A program made the position numbers and the translations under genes. The notes below the pieces were generated by a model that saw only the letters and a program-made list of their open reading frames with translations, was not told the DNA's origin and searched no databases. A DNA stretch of 51,849 bases. Source: Candidatus Caldilinea saccharophila (GTDB lineage Bacteria; Chloroflexota; Anaerolineae; Caldilineales; Caldilineaceae). Shown one piece after another: positions 28,760 through 37,452 of this stretch (positions are counted from its first letter, which is position 1; the number at the start of each line of letters is the position of its first letter). The stretch spans positions 1 through 51,849 of the forward strand of contig JADJVW010000017.1 in assembly GCA_016710365.1 (NCBI GenBank), given 5' to 3'.

Positions 28760-28869
28760 TACTCTTTAGCACGAACAGGCGGCGAACCCACGTGCAGTAG
28801 CCGTGCACCAAGCGTACAGCTACCGCAATCCAGCCGTTCTGCGTGCGACAATTACGGCCGCATCCTTTG

Positions 28870-28878
28870 TGCTAGACT
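28870..28878 (+). promoter_or_regulatory. Possible extended -10 for the DUF1800-DUF1501 operon
   Basis: TGCTAGACT on the plus strand, about 130 bases before the GTG start at 29007. The -35 is weak. It faces away from the PEP-CTERM promoter. Confidence 0.3.
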
Positions 28879-29006
28879 TGCGCCAACATCAGCGCGGGGC
28901 TGCCCGTACTTGCAGCGCGGCGAATTCACCAGTCATCTTGATCATCAAAAGCAAGTAGCACGTCATGGTTGGCAGTTCAAACGGCCAGCTTGACAGGGAG
29001 GTATCT

Positions 29007-30770
29007 GTGTCTTCATCCAGCCACGCCACGGACGTCACGCCATCGCCCCAACAGCCGCCGCGCCGGCCGTCCCCCAGCCGCCGCGAATTGCTTCGGCGCG
29101 GGGCTGCCGTCGCGGCCACTGGCGCCGCGGTCGCCACGCTCCGCCCTGTGGCCGTACGCGCCCAGGCGCCGGCCGGCCCCGCGGCCATGCGTTCGCCACA
29201 GCGCGTGGTGAACCTGATCGCAGCCGCGGCCCCGGAAACGCCCTCACCCGAAATCATCGCGCTCAATCGCATCGCCTTTGGCCCGCGCCCCGGTGAATTG
29301 GATGGCTTGATGGCGCTGGGCGCCACCAGCGCGGAACGGCTCCAGATCTATGTCGACCGGCAACTCAACCCAGTTGCCATCGACGACAGCGGGTGCGACG
29401 CGATCATCGCCGCACAAGGCTTTACGACGCTTGGCAAATCGCGCGCCCAGTTGTGGCTGGATCACGTCACCAAGCCCAGTGTCACGTGGGACGAACGGAT
29501 GCTACCCGCGCGGGAGACGATGCAGGCGACGTTCCTGCGCGCCATTTACAGCCAGCGCCAACTGGTCGAGGTCCTGGCCGATTTCTGGCACAATCACTTC
29601 AACGTCTATGGCTGGGATTCGTGGAGTGCGGGCACGTGGGTCTATTACGACCGTGACGCGCTGCGCGGGAACATGCTGGGCAATTTCCGGCAGATGCTGG
29701 GCGCGGTCGCCAAGAGCGCGGCCATGTTGTATTACCTGGACAATGTCTCGAACACCAGCGCCGGCCCCAACGAAAATTACGCTCGCGAGCTTTTCGAGCT
29801 ACATGGGCTGGGCGCGGAGAACTATTTCGGCGTGGCATCGACCGTGGGCGCCGATGGCGGCTACCAGCATCCTGCGCCCAAAGACAGCAACGGCAAACCG
29901 CTGATGTACGTCGATGAGGACATCTACAGCGCGACGCAATGTTTCACCGGCTGGCGCATCGATGCCACAACCGGCGACTTTCGTTTCGATGACTCCGTGC
30001 ACGCCAAGTATTCCAAGATCGTGCTGGCGCAGAATATCCCCAGCGGCTCCGGGCAACAGGATGGCGAGACCGTGCTCGATCTCCTTGCCAACCATGTGGG
30101 CACGGCGCGCTACATCAGCCGCAAGCTTTGTCGCCGTCTGCTCGGCGACGACCCGCCCGAAGCGGTGGTGCAGGCGGCTGCCGACGTTTTCTATGCGCAG
30201 CGCGCGGCGCCGGATCAACTTAAACAGGTGGTGCGCACGATCTTGCTCTCGCCCGAATTCAGCACGACGTGGGGAGAAAAGATCAAGCGGCCGTTCGAGT
30301 ATACCGTCAGCCTGTTGCGCGCCGCCAACGCCAACTATGTGTGGAGCGATTCCTTCCGCTATAAATATGAGGCGCTGGGACAGGCCATGTTCAACTGGCG
30401 CCCGCCCGACGGCTACCCCGACCGCAAGGAAAATTGGTCGAGCACGATGCCGATGCTGCAGCGCTGGCGCTTGTGCAACTGGCTGATCGACAGTTGGAAG
30501 ATCGGCGGTGTGGGGGCGGATAAAGACAATCTGCGCATCGATTGTCTCAGCCAGATGCCGGCCAGCATCACCACGCCGGTGGCTATTGTGGACTTCTGGG
30601 CGCAACGCGTCCTGGGGCGTGCGCTGCCTGCCGACGAACGCCAGCCGATCGTCGACTTCATGGCCGCGGGGCGCAACCAGGAAAGCAGCCTGCCCGCCGA
30701 TCAGATCAAAGAGCGGTTGCGTTTCACGGTCGGCCTGATCTTGATGGCGCCGTCATTCCAGTGGCGATAA
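29007..30770 (+). CDS. DUF1800 family Tat-exported protein
   Basis: 587 residues. The N-terminus is a long Tat signal: twin Arg in SRRELLRRG, then an Ala/Val helix ending VRAQA. The DUF1800 body shows EIIALNRIAFGPRPGEL, LADFWHNHFNVYG, YARELFELHGLG and YEALGQAMFNWRPPDGYPD. The family pairs with DUF1501 across many phyla; its activity is not established. The start is GTG 29007 because GGGAGG lies six bases before it; an ATG 42 bases earlier has no such site. The DUF1501 gene follows after 37 bases, so they form an operon and probably act together outside the membrane. Confidence 0.92.
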   Translation: MSSSSHATDVTPSPQQPPRRPSPSRRELLRRGAAVAATGAAVATLRPVAVRAQAPAGPAAMRSPQRVVNLIAAAAPETPSPEIIALNRIAFGPRPGELDGLMALGATSAERLQIYVDRQLNPVAIDDSGCDAIIAAQGFTTLGKSRAQLWLDHVTKPSVTWDERMLPARETMQATFLRAIYSQRQLVEVLADFWHNHFNVYGWDSWSAGTWVYYDRDALRGNMLGNFRQMLGAVAKSAAMLYYLDNVSNTSAGPNENYARELFELHGLGAENYFGVASTVGADGGYQHPAPKDSNGKPLMYVDEDIYSATQCFTGWRIDATTGDFRFDDSVHAKYSKIVLAQNIPSGSGQQDGETVLDLLANHVGTARYISRKLCRRLLGDDPPEAVVQAAADVFYAQRAAPDQLKQVVRTILLSPEFSTTWGEKIKRPFEYTVSLLRAANANYVWSDSFRYKYEALGQAMFNWRPPDGYPDRKENWSSTMPMLQRWRLCNWLIDSWKIGGVGADKDNLRIDCLSQMPASITTPVAIVDFWAQRVLGRALPADERQPIVDFMAAGRNQESSLPADQIKERLRFTVGLILMAPSFQWR

Positions 30771-30807
30771 CTACGCACCCTCAACCACGCACAAGGAAAC
30801 CTGAGAT

Positions 30808-32157
30808 ATGTTTAAACCATCACGACGCGGCTTCATGGTCGGCTGTTCGGCAGCAATTGCCACGTGGACAAGCAGCCTGAGCTTTACGGCTTTTGGCAGC
30901 GCCGAAGCTGAACCTAACCAAGACATTCTACTCGTCGTCTTCTTGCGCGGCGGCGTGGATGGCCTCAACATCGTGCCGCCGCTTGCGGGCATCGACCGCG
31001 GCCATTACGAGAGTAAGCGTCCGCGCATTGCCGTGCCCGTGACCGGCGCCAGCGCCGCGCTGCCGCTCGACGACCGCTTTGGGCTGCATCCGGGCGCGGC
31101 CGCGCTGCAAGGGTTGTTTCAGGACAAAAAGCTGGCCATCGTCCACGCCGCGGGCCTGACCAGCGACACACGCAGCCATTTCGACGCCATGCAGTTCATG
31201 GAATTGGGCACGCCCGACAATAAATCCAGCACGACCGGCTGGCTGACGCGCCACTTGCAGACCGCGGGCAATCTTCCCGCTCAGATCATCATGCCCGCGG
31301 TGGCGGTGGGCAATCTGCAACCAACTTCGCTGCTCGGCAGCCGCGAAAGCATCGGGATGACCAGCCCCAACGATTTCAGTTTTGGCGGCCACTGGAAGTA
31401 CGGCGAATGGCAGCGTGAGGCGATGCGCAAAATGTATGGCGGCGCTTCGTGGCTGCATCAAGCCGGCCTGCAGACGCTGGACGCTATCGATGTCGTCGAA
31501 AGCGCCAATCCGGGGACTTACACGCCCGGCAACGGCGCGGTCTATCCCAACACCGGCTTTGGCCGCAGCCTGCAAACCGTGGCGCAGGTGATCCGCATGC
31601 AGTTGGGATTGCAGGTCGCCACGCTCGACGTAGGTGGTTGGGACACGCACGAATACCAGGGCGACGGCGGCGCCGGTTACTTCTTTGACAAGCTGGCCGA
31701 ATTGGGGAACGGCATTTCCGCGTTCTTGCTGGATCTCTCCAACGACAACGGCACGGATCACACCAAGCGCATCACGGTCGTGGTCATGAGCGAATTTGGC
31801 CGCAGCTTCCAGGAAAACGCCAGCCGCGGCACCGACCACGGGCATGGCAATGTCGTGTTGGTGGCGGGCGGCGCGGTCAACGGCGGCAAAGTCTACGGCG
31901 ACTGGCCGGGGCTGGCGACCGAGCAACTCTACGACCGCCGCGACCTGGCGATCACGACTGATTATCGGCGTGTGTTGAGCGAGATTCTGATCCGGCGGCT
32001 GGGCAATCCCAAGCTGGGCGCCGTGTTCCCCGGCTATCAAGACTACGCCCCGCTTGGCATCATGCAGGGCGTAGATGTGGAGCCTGACTACGAGGCGACC
32101 GTGCCTTTGCCGGCGACGCTCAACGAACGCGTCTACCTGCCGGCGGTGCAACGCTAG
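30808..32157 (+). CDS. DUF1501 family Tat-exported protein with YLP-type tail
   Basis: 449 residues. The Tat signal is SRRGFMVGCSAAIA. The DUF1501 (sulfatase/alkaline-phosphatase-like) features include LLVVFLRGGVDGLNIVPP, DTRSHFDAMQFMELG, VGGWDTHEYQGDGG and VVVMSEFGRSFQENAS, with the metal-ligand-like Asp and His of TDHGHGN. It ends VYLPAVQR, resembling the tails at 19300 and 24173. An AAGGAAA site precedes ATG 30808. It is the second gene of the DUF1800 pair. A hydrolase role outside the membrane is likely but unproven. Confidence 0.93.
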   Translation: MFKPSRRGFMVGCSAAIATWTSSLSFTAFGSAEAEPNQDILLVVFLRGGVDGLNIVPPLAGIDRGHYESKRPRIAVPVTGASAALPLDDRFGLHPGAAALQGLFQDKKLAIVHAAGLTSDTRSHFDAMQFMELGTPDNKSSTTGWLTRHLQTAGNLPAQIIMPAVAVGNLQPTSLLGSRESIGMTSPNDFSFGGHWKYGEWQREAMRKMYGGASWLHQAGLQTLDAIDVVESANPGTYTPGNGAVYPNTGFGRSLQTVAQVIRMQLGLQVATLDVGGWDTHEYQGDGGAGYFFDKLAELGNGISAFLLDLSNDNGTDHTKRITVVVMSEFGRSFQENASRGTDHGHGNVVLVAGGAVNGGKVYGDWPGLATEQLYDRRDLAITTDYRRVLSEILIRRLGNPKLGAVFPGYQDYAPLGIMQGVDVEPDYEATVPLPATLNERVYLPAVQR

Positions 32158-32185
32158 GCGGTCAGGATGCAGACACAAGAAAAAT

Positions 32186-32368
32186 AGCACGCGGATGGCG
32201 CGGATTTGGCGGATGATTGCGGATCAAAATTCAGTAGTTCACGATTTCGCCTCACACGGAGACGCCAAGGCACAACAAAGTTGAAGATGGCGCCCTTTGT
32301 GCGCTTGGCGCCTCTGTGTGAGTTGCGTGAAGTACTGAAATTAGGGAAATCCGCGTCATCCGCGTGCT
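32186..32368. repeat. Nested palindromic element (family P1 outer, P2 inner)
   Basis: Outer 22-bp arms at 32186-32207 and 32347-32368 match with one mismatch (core CGCGGATGGCGCGGATTT). Between them sits a second palindrome at 32230-32339. The whole fills the gap after the DUF1501 gene; no gene is present. Confidence 0.8.
32230..32339. repeat. Inner palindromic element (family P2)
   Basis: Arms TTCAGTAGTTCACG (32230-32243) and CGTGAAGTACTGAA (32326-32339) pair with one mismatch. Next to them CCTCACACGGAGACGCC pairs with GGCGCCTCTGTGTGAG. A related half-copy lies at 40810-40905. Confidence 0.75.
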
Positions 32369-32405
32369 ATCTACGAGGCAGATGCACCCATCAGGGATTA
32401 CTTTC

Positions 32406-32729
32406 TTACTCGGCAAACATCTCTGCTAATATCAACAGGATTGATTGTTGGGTCTTTTTATCGATGCTTCCCATCTTCTTTACCAGGCGTTTCTTATCAA
32501 CTGTCCTAAGTTGGTCCAATACTACCTGGCCATTTTTGCCCTCAAATTCACACTCAACACGAGACGGATAACTTCCCCCTTTGGTCGTCATCGGCGCAAT
32601 GATAGCTGTGGCAATATGACGGTTCATCTCATCTGGTGACACAATCACGCATGGCCGCATCTTCTTGATTTCGCTGCCAATTGTCGGATCAAGATTCACC
32701 CAATAGACCTCAAATCGCTTGACTACCAT
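32406..32729 (-). CDS. mazF: MazF/PemK-type toxin
   Basis: 107 residues. Typical MazF sequence: VKRFEVYWVNLDPTIGSEI with the loop after it, KMRPCVIVSPDEMN, TAIIAPMTT, and GQVVLDQLRTVDKKRLVKK. The conserved Arg and Thr of the RNase site are present. It would cut mRNA at short motifs. The start is ATG 32729, which overlaps the antitoxin stop by seven bases; the longer frame to 32750 lies wholly within the antitoxin gene. The pair is oriented antitoxin first, as usual. It is followed by the dispersed palindromic element. Confidence 0.92.
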   Translation of the reverse strand: MVVKRFEVYWVNLDPTIGSEIKKMRPCVIVSPDEMNRHIATAIIAPMTTKGGSYPSRVECEFEGKNGQVVLDQLRTVDKKRLVKKMGSIDKKTQQSILLILAEMFAE

Positions 32730-32983
32730 TCCCACTCGCTTTCTTCCCATGCGGTTTGGAGGAATGGTTCATCATCAAACAACTGGTCATCTCCCGCTTC
32801 CACCATCGTCTGGAAATATTTTTCCCATTGTTGCCGAGGTTGATGGAGAGAACGAACAATCAACTGATCGGGCAAGACCTCCAATTCGACCTCTCCAGTA
32901 AAACCAAGTTGTTCGAGAATGGACTTAGGAATACGGATGCCTTGCGAATTTCCAATTTGAATAATTCGAGCTTTAACAGTCAT
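32723..32983 (-). CDS. mazE: AbrB/MazE-type antitoxin
   Basis: 86 residues. The N-terminal swapped-hairpin DNA-binding fold is clear (KARIIQIGNSQGIRIPKSIL, then LEVLPDQLIVRSL). The acidic, Trp-rich C-terminal tail (DDQLFDDEPFLQTAWEESEW) is the toxin-binding part. It should neutralise the overlapping MazF and repress the operon. The start is the second of two adjacent ATGs (32983), six bases after GAGG. Base composition is lower in GC than the neighbours, in line with an acquired module. Confidence 0.9.
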   Translation of the reverse strand: MTVKARIIQIGNSQGIRIPKSILEQLGFTGEVELEVLPDQLIVRSLHQPRQQWEKYFQTMVEAGDDQLFDDEPFLQTAWEESEWEW

Positions 32984-33192
32984 CATGCACCTCACTTTGT
33001 AATCATATTATAATTACGGGACGTGGTTGAGTCAAAAAGCTTCGACCAAATTGAGCGTCAACTCCAATAGCGAGCGCCTCTTTTCCTCCGTGAAATCTGC
33101 GCAATCTGTGGATGATTTCTTCTCTGACCGGCCATTTGGTTCTCCCTGGCTGGTTGTGATACCGTGCTAAATCATCTCGCGGATCGACGATC

Positions 33193-33441
33193 ATGGCTGA
33201 CCTGCTGCTGTACACAACTTCACTCTGCCCAGACTGCTGGCGCGTCAAGACGGTGCTGAGCAAGCTGGGCGTCGCCTATCAGGAAATCGACATTCTCCAG
33301 GATGCGGAAGGCGCCGAGGAGATGGTGCGGCGCAGCGGCCAGCGCCATGTCCCGACGCTCATTCTCCCTGACGGCGCCGTGCTGGTCGAGCCGGACAACC
33401 TCACGCTGCTGCAAAAGGTTATGCCCCTGGCGCCATCGTGA
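33193..33441 (+). CDS. Glutaredoxin-like protein
   Basis: 82 residues. Thioredoxin-fold start LLLYTTSLCPDCWRVKTVL with the redox pair CPDC at residues 12-15, cis-Pro in HVPTLILPDG and the length of small bacterial glutaredoxins. Likely a cytoplasmic thiol-disulfide reductase using a small thiol or thioredoxin reductase. The ribosome-binding site is weak. It stands alone between the MazEF pair and hsdM; 33442-33700 holds no further gene. Confidence 0.9.
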   Translation: MADLLLYTTSLCPDCWRVKTVLSKLGVAYQEIDILQDAEGAEEMVRRSGQRHVPTLILPDGAVLVEPDNLTLLQKVMPLAPS

Positions 33442-33700
33442 TTCCCCTTTTCTAGCGCCACTGCTCGACCTGGATACGTTCTGCGTCGAGCTAAAGGCGA
33501 GCCATTTTCATCTATTCCCGCTATAGATACGAAGGAAATACAGCTTTACAGCCGATAACATTGAAGGGGAGCGTGCTTACGTTTCCACGCCCGTCGCGTA
33601 ACGTGATAGAGTGGCAAGAGACGTTTCTTCTGCCCGCAACCCGGACGTGATCGAACTCTTAGGTCCGCGCCGCCCGCCTATACCCAGAAACAGGAATCGC

Positions 33701-35673
33701 ATGGATGCCACCGTTTATAGCCGAATCGTGAGTTTCATCTGGGGCATCGCCGACGATGTGCTGCGCGACCTCTACGTGCGCGGCAAATACCGCGACGTGA
33801 TCCTGCCGATGACGGTGCTGCGCCGGCTCGACGCCGTGCTCGAGGACACGAAGCCCGCGGTGCTCGCAACGAAAAAGCTGCTCGACGTCGCCGGCATCGT
33901 CAACCAGGAGGGCGCGCTGCGCCAGGCCGCCAGGCAGGCTTTTTACAACGCCTCGCCCTTCACCTTGCGCGACCTGCGCAACCGCGCCAGCCAGCAGCAA
34001 CTGCGCGCCGACTTCGAGGCCTATCTCGACGGCTTCTCCGCCAACGTGCAGGAGATCCTAGAAAACTTCAAGTTCCGCAACCAGATTCCCACGCTCTCGA
34101 AGGCCGACGCGCTGGGCACGCTGATCAGAAGTTGCTCGACCCGACGATCAACCTCAGCCCCTACCCTGTCCTCGCCGCGGATGGGTCGGAGCGGCAGCCG
34201 GGGCTCGACAACCACGCCATGGGCACGGTCTTCGAGGAGCTGGTGCGCCGCTTCAATGAGGAGAATAACGAGGAAGCGGGTGAGCACTGGACCCCGCGCG
34301 ATGTGGTGCGGCTCATGGCCTTTCTGGTTTTCCGGCCCATCGCCGACCAGATCGAGTCGGGCACCTACCTGCTTTACGACGGCGCCATCGGCACGGGCGG
34401 CATGTTGACGGTCGGCGAAACGACGCTCGTCGAACTGGCCGCCGCGCAGGGCAAGTAGGTGGTGACCCATCTCTACGGCCAGGAGATCAACGCCGAGACC
34501 TACGCCATCTGCAAGGCCGACATGCTGCTCAAGGGTGAGGGCGATGGCGCCGACAACATCGTAGGCGGCCCGGAATATTCCACGCTGGCCAACGACGCCT
34601 TCACCGCGCGCACCTTCGACTTCATGATGTCCAACCCGCCCTATGGCAAGAGTTGGAAGAGCGACCTGGAGCGCATGGGCGGCAAGGGCAGCATCCGCGA
34701 CCCGCGCTTTGTGGTGCAGCACAACGGCGACCCCGAGTTCTCGCTGATCCCCCGCTCCAGCGACGGCCAACTGCTCTTCCTGGCCAACATGGCGAGCAAG
34801 ATGAAGCAGGACACCACGTTGGGCAGCCGCATCGCCGAAGTGCACAACGGATCGTCGCTCTTCACGGGCGACGGCTCGGGTGAGAGCAACATCCGCCGCT
34901 GGATCATCGAGAACGACTGGCTGGAGGCCATCGTCGCGCTGCCGCTCAACATGTTCTACAACACCGGCATCGCCACCTACATCTGGGTGGTGAGCAACCG
35001 CAAGCCCGCCCACCGCCGCGGCTTCGTGCAGTTAATCGACGCCACGCAATGGCGCCAGCCGCTGCGTAAGAACCTGGGCAAGAAGAACTGCGAGTTGAGC
35101 GAAGCGGACATCGAGCGCATCTGCACGACCTTCCTCGCCTTTCGGGAAAGCGAGCAGTCGAAGATCTTCCCCAACGCCGCCTTTGGCTACTGGAAAGTGA
35201 CCGTCGAGCGTCCGCTGCGACTCCAGGGCATCGACCCGGCCCGCGTCTACACGCCGAAGGAGATCAAGGCACTCAAGCAGAGCGCCGCCCGCGCCGACGA
35301 CACCGCCGGTGATCCAAAGATTTACAAGCAGGGCGTCGCACCTGATCCGCGGCACGGCCTTTTTATGAACGCCATCCATGGCAAGCCCGTCGTGGTCGAA
35401 TACGAGCCGGACCCCGACCTGCGCGACACGGAGCAGATTCCGCTGCTGGAGGAAGGCGGCGTCGCCGGCTTTATCGCCCGCGAGGTGCTGCCCCACGTGC
35501 CCGACGCCTGGGTGGACGCAGCGGCGACCAAGATCGGCTACGAGATCAGCTTCAACCGCTATTTCTACAAGCCGCAGCCGCTGCGCACGCTGGCGGAGAT
35601 TCGGGCGGATATTCTGGCGGTGGAGGCGGAGACGGAGGGTTTACTTGGAGAGATTATCGGGGGTGGGCTGTGA
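33701..35673 (+). pseudogene. hsdM: Type I restriction-modification DNA methyltransferase HsdM, frameshifted with in-frame TAG
   Basis: About 657 codons. It begins MDATVYSRIVSFIWGIADDV and has the HsdM N-terminal helical domain. A one-base loss near 34126 shifts the frame. The next part holds HWTPRDVVRLMAFLVFRP and the SAM motif GAIGTGGMLT. TAG at 34456-34458 then interrupts before HLYGQEINAETYAICKAD. The catalytic N6-adenine motif is SNPPYG. The C-terminus ends EGLLGEIIGGGL, and its stop overlaps the next gene's GTG (GTGA). If both lesions are real, the methyltransferase is inactive. It lies upstream of the GxxExxY gene and hsdS. Confidence 0.9.
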
Positions 35674-36536
35674 GTGAACCAAAAGATGGCGCACGCGGAG
35701 ACGCCGAGGCGCGGAGAGATGGGACTGAAGATTCAACCCTCCGCGCCCCCGCGCCTCCGCGTGAAATAGAACCCCACGCACGCGGAGACGCCGAGACGCG
35801 GAGGGAGGAGGACGAACCGCCTTTTCTCCGCGCCCCCGCGCCTCCGCGTGAGATAGAGTTTGATCAGATCACGGGGACGGTGATCGATGCGGCGATCCAG
35901 TTGCATCGGGACCTGGGACCCGGGCTGCTGGAGTCCGTCTACGAGACGGTGCTGGCCAGGATGCTACAGCGTCGCGGGCTCCACATCGAACGCCAGCTGC
36001 GCGTGGTATTCGAGTATGACGGCATGCGCTTTGACGACGGACTGCGCATTGATCTGCTCGTCGAGGGGTGCGTCATCGTCGAGTTGAAGTCGGTGGAAAC
36101 GCTGGCGCCGGTGCACAGCAAGCAGGTGTTGACCTACCTCAAGCTCATGCACCTGCCGGTTGGATTGCTCATCAACTTCGGCGGCGCCACGCTCAAGGAG
36201 GGGCTGCGCCGCATCGTCAACGATTTCCCGGCTGCACGGTCTTCGTTGCGCGTCAATGCGGGCTCACGCGGAGACGCCGAGGCGCGGAGAGATGGGACTG
36301 AGAGTTCAACCCTCCGCGCCCCCGCGCCTCCGCGTGAGATAGAAAAACACGCACGCGGAGACGCCGAGGCGCGGAGGGAGGAGAACGAACCGCCTTTTCT
36401 CCGCGCCCCCGCGTCTCCGCGTGAAATAGAAAAACACGCACGCGGAGACGCCGAGAAGCGGAGGAGGAGAACAAACCGCCTTTTCTCCGCGCCCCCGCGT
36501 CTGCGTGAGCCAATTGAAGGGGGCGGCGCGCAATGA
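35670..36536 (+). CDS. GxxExxY-family protein with repeat-encoded extensions
   Basis: 288 residues, although the family is usually about 125. Residues 66-195 are the core: FDQITGTVIDAAIQLHRDLG, GLLESVYE (the GxxExxY motif) and IDLLVEGCVIVELKSVE, which resembles a PD-(D/E)xK nuclease core. The first 65 and last 90 residues are translations of a dispersed DNA repeat, seen as RGDAEARR followed by LRAPAPPREIE, several times. The GTG start overlaps the hsdM stop and the TGA overlaps the hsdS ATG, so it is coupled in the operon. Function is unknown. It may be a nuclease-like passenger rather than part of the restriction system. Confidence 0.8.
   Translation: MSEPKDGARGDAEARRDGTEDSTLRAPAPPREIEPHARGDAETRREEDEPPFLRAPAPPREIEFDQITGTVIDAAIQLHRDLGPGLLESVYETVLARMLQRRGLHIERQLRVVFEYDGMRFDDGLRIDLLVEGCVIVELKSVETLAPVHSKQVLTYLKLMHLPVGLLINFGGATLKEGLRRIVNDFPAARSSLRVNAGSRGDAEARRDGTESSTLRAPAPPREIEKHARGDAEARREENEPPFLRAPASPREIEKHARGDAEKRRRRTNRLFSAPPRLREPIEGGGAQ
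35691..35856 (+). repeat. Dispersed CGCGGAGACGC-type repeats, 5' coding array (family P3)
   Basis: Two head-to-tail copies. Each has a G-rich half (CACGCGGAGACGCCGAG) and a C-rich complementary half (CTCCGCGCCCCCGCGCCTCC), so each can fold. They are read in frame as part of the GxxExxY protein. Confidence 0.85.
36264..36509 (+). repeat. Dispersed CGCGGAGACGC-type repeats, 3' coding array (family P3)
   Basis: Three copies of the same unit, the last one slightly decayed and read in a changed frame (SAPPRLREPIEG). Further copies of this family lie at 45075-45309 and 49691-49766. Confidence 0.85.
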
Positions 36537-37452
36537 TCGCTCAGTTGCCGTCCTACCCTGAATACAAAGACTCCGGCGTGCCCTGGCTGGGCGAGGTGCC
36601 GGTGCGTTGGAAGTTGGCACGGACGAAAACTATTTTGCGAGAGCGAAGCGTCAAGGGCTTCCAGACGAACCGCTTTTGGCTGCAACCCAGACAAAAGGTG
36701 TCGTACGCAAGGAAGAGTATGAAAACCGTACCGTCCTGGCGCTCAAGGACTTGCAGAACCTGAAAATAGTTCGCACTGACGACTTCGTGATTAGCCTTCG
36801 TTCGTTTCAGGGTGGCATCGAATACGCGCGCGAGCAGGGCATCATCAGTCCAGCGTATACGGTCTTATATCCCGTAGAACCTCAGAATCATGCCTATCTG
36901 GCTCTTCTATTCAAGTCGAAGCCTTACATAGAGAACCTGACCTTGCACGTAACGGGGATCAGACAAGGACAGAACGTCGACTACGAAAAACTGAGCCGAT
37001 CCTTGATTCCACTCCCTCCCCCCGCCGAACAAGCCGCCATCGTCCGCTACCTTGACCACGTGGAGCGGCGTATCCGGCGCTACATCCGGGCGCGGCGGCG
37101 GCTGATTGCCCTGCTTACCGAGCAGAAGCAGGCCATCATCCACCAGGCAGTGACGCGCGGGCTGGACCCGTCCGTGCCGCTCAAGCCGTCCGGGTGTGGC
37201 GTGGCTGGGGATGTGCCGGCACATTGGGAGGTGAAGCGTCTGAAATGGGTGACGCATTTACAGAGAGGATACGATTTGTCACAGGATCAGCGTTTAGACG
37301 GCGATATTCCCGTTGTCTCCTCTGGAGGCATAATCGGTACTCACAACGAGGCAAGATCACGAGCACCAGGCGTTGTCATCGGCAGATATGGATCCACCAA
37401 TGCTGTCTACTATCTTGAACAAGACTTTTGGCCTCATAACACCTCGCTGTTT
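36533..37452 (+). pseudogene. hsdS: HsdS specificity subunit, 5' part cut by an IS
   Basis: From ATG 36533 the frame begins with YPEYKDSGVPWLGEVPVRW, typical of HsdS. A one-base loss near 36662 shifts it, after which the first target-recognition domain and the central conserved helix follow (LPPPAEQAAIVRYLDHVERR and TEQKQAIIHQAVTRGLDP). The second recognition domain (VPAHWEVKRLKW) continues to HNTSLF, where the IS begins at 37453. The remainder is found inverted at 45310-45728. HsdS sets the DNA sequence recognised by the type I enzyme, so the split disables specificity unless the locus is rejoined. Confidence 0.93.

Noticed and set aside
30928..32190. 420-codon minus-strand frame opposite the DUF1501 gene
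   Set aside because: Shadow of a gene with a Tat signal and clear family motifs.
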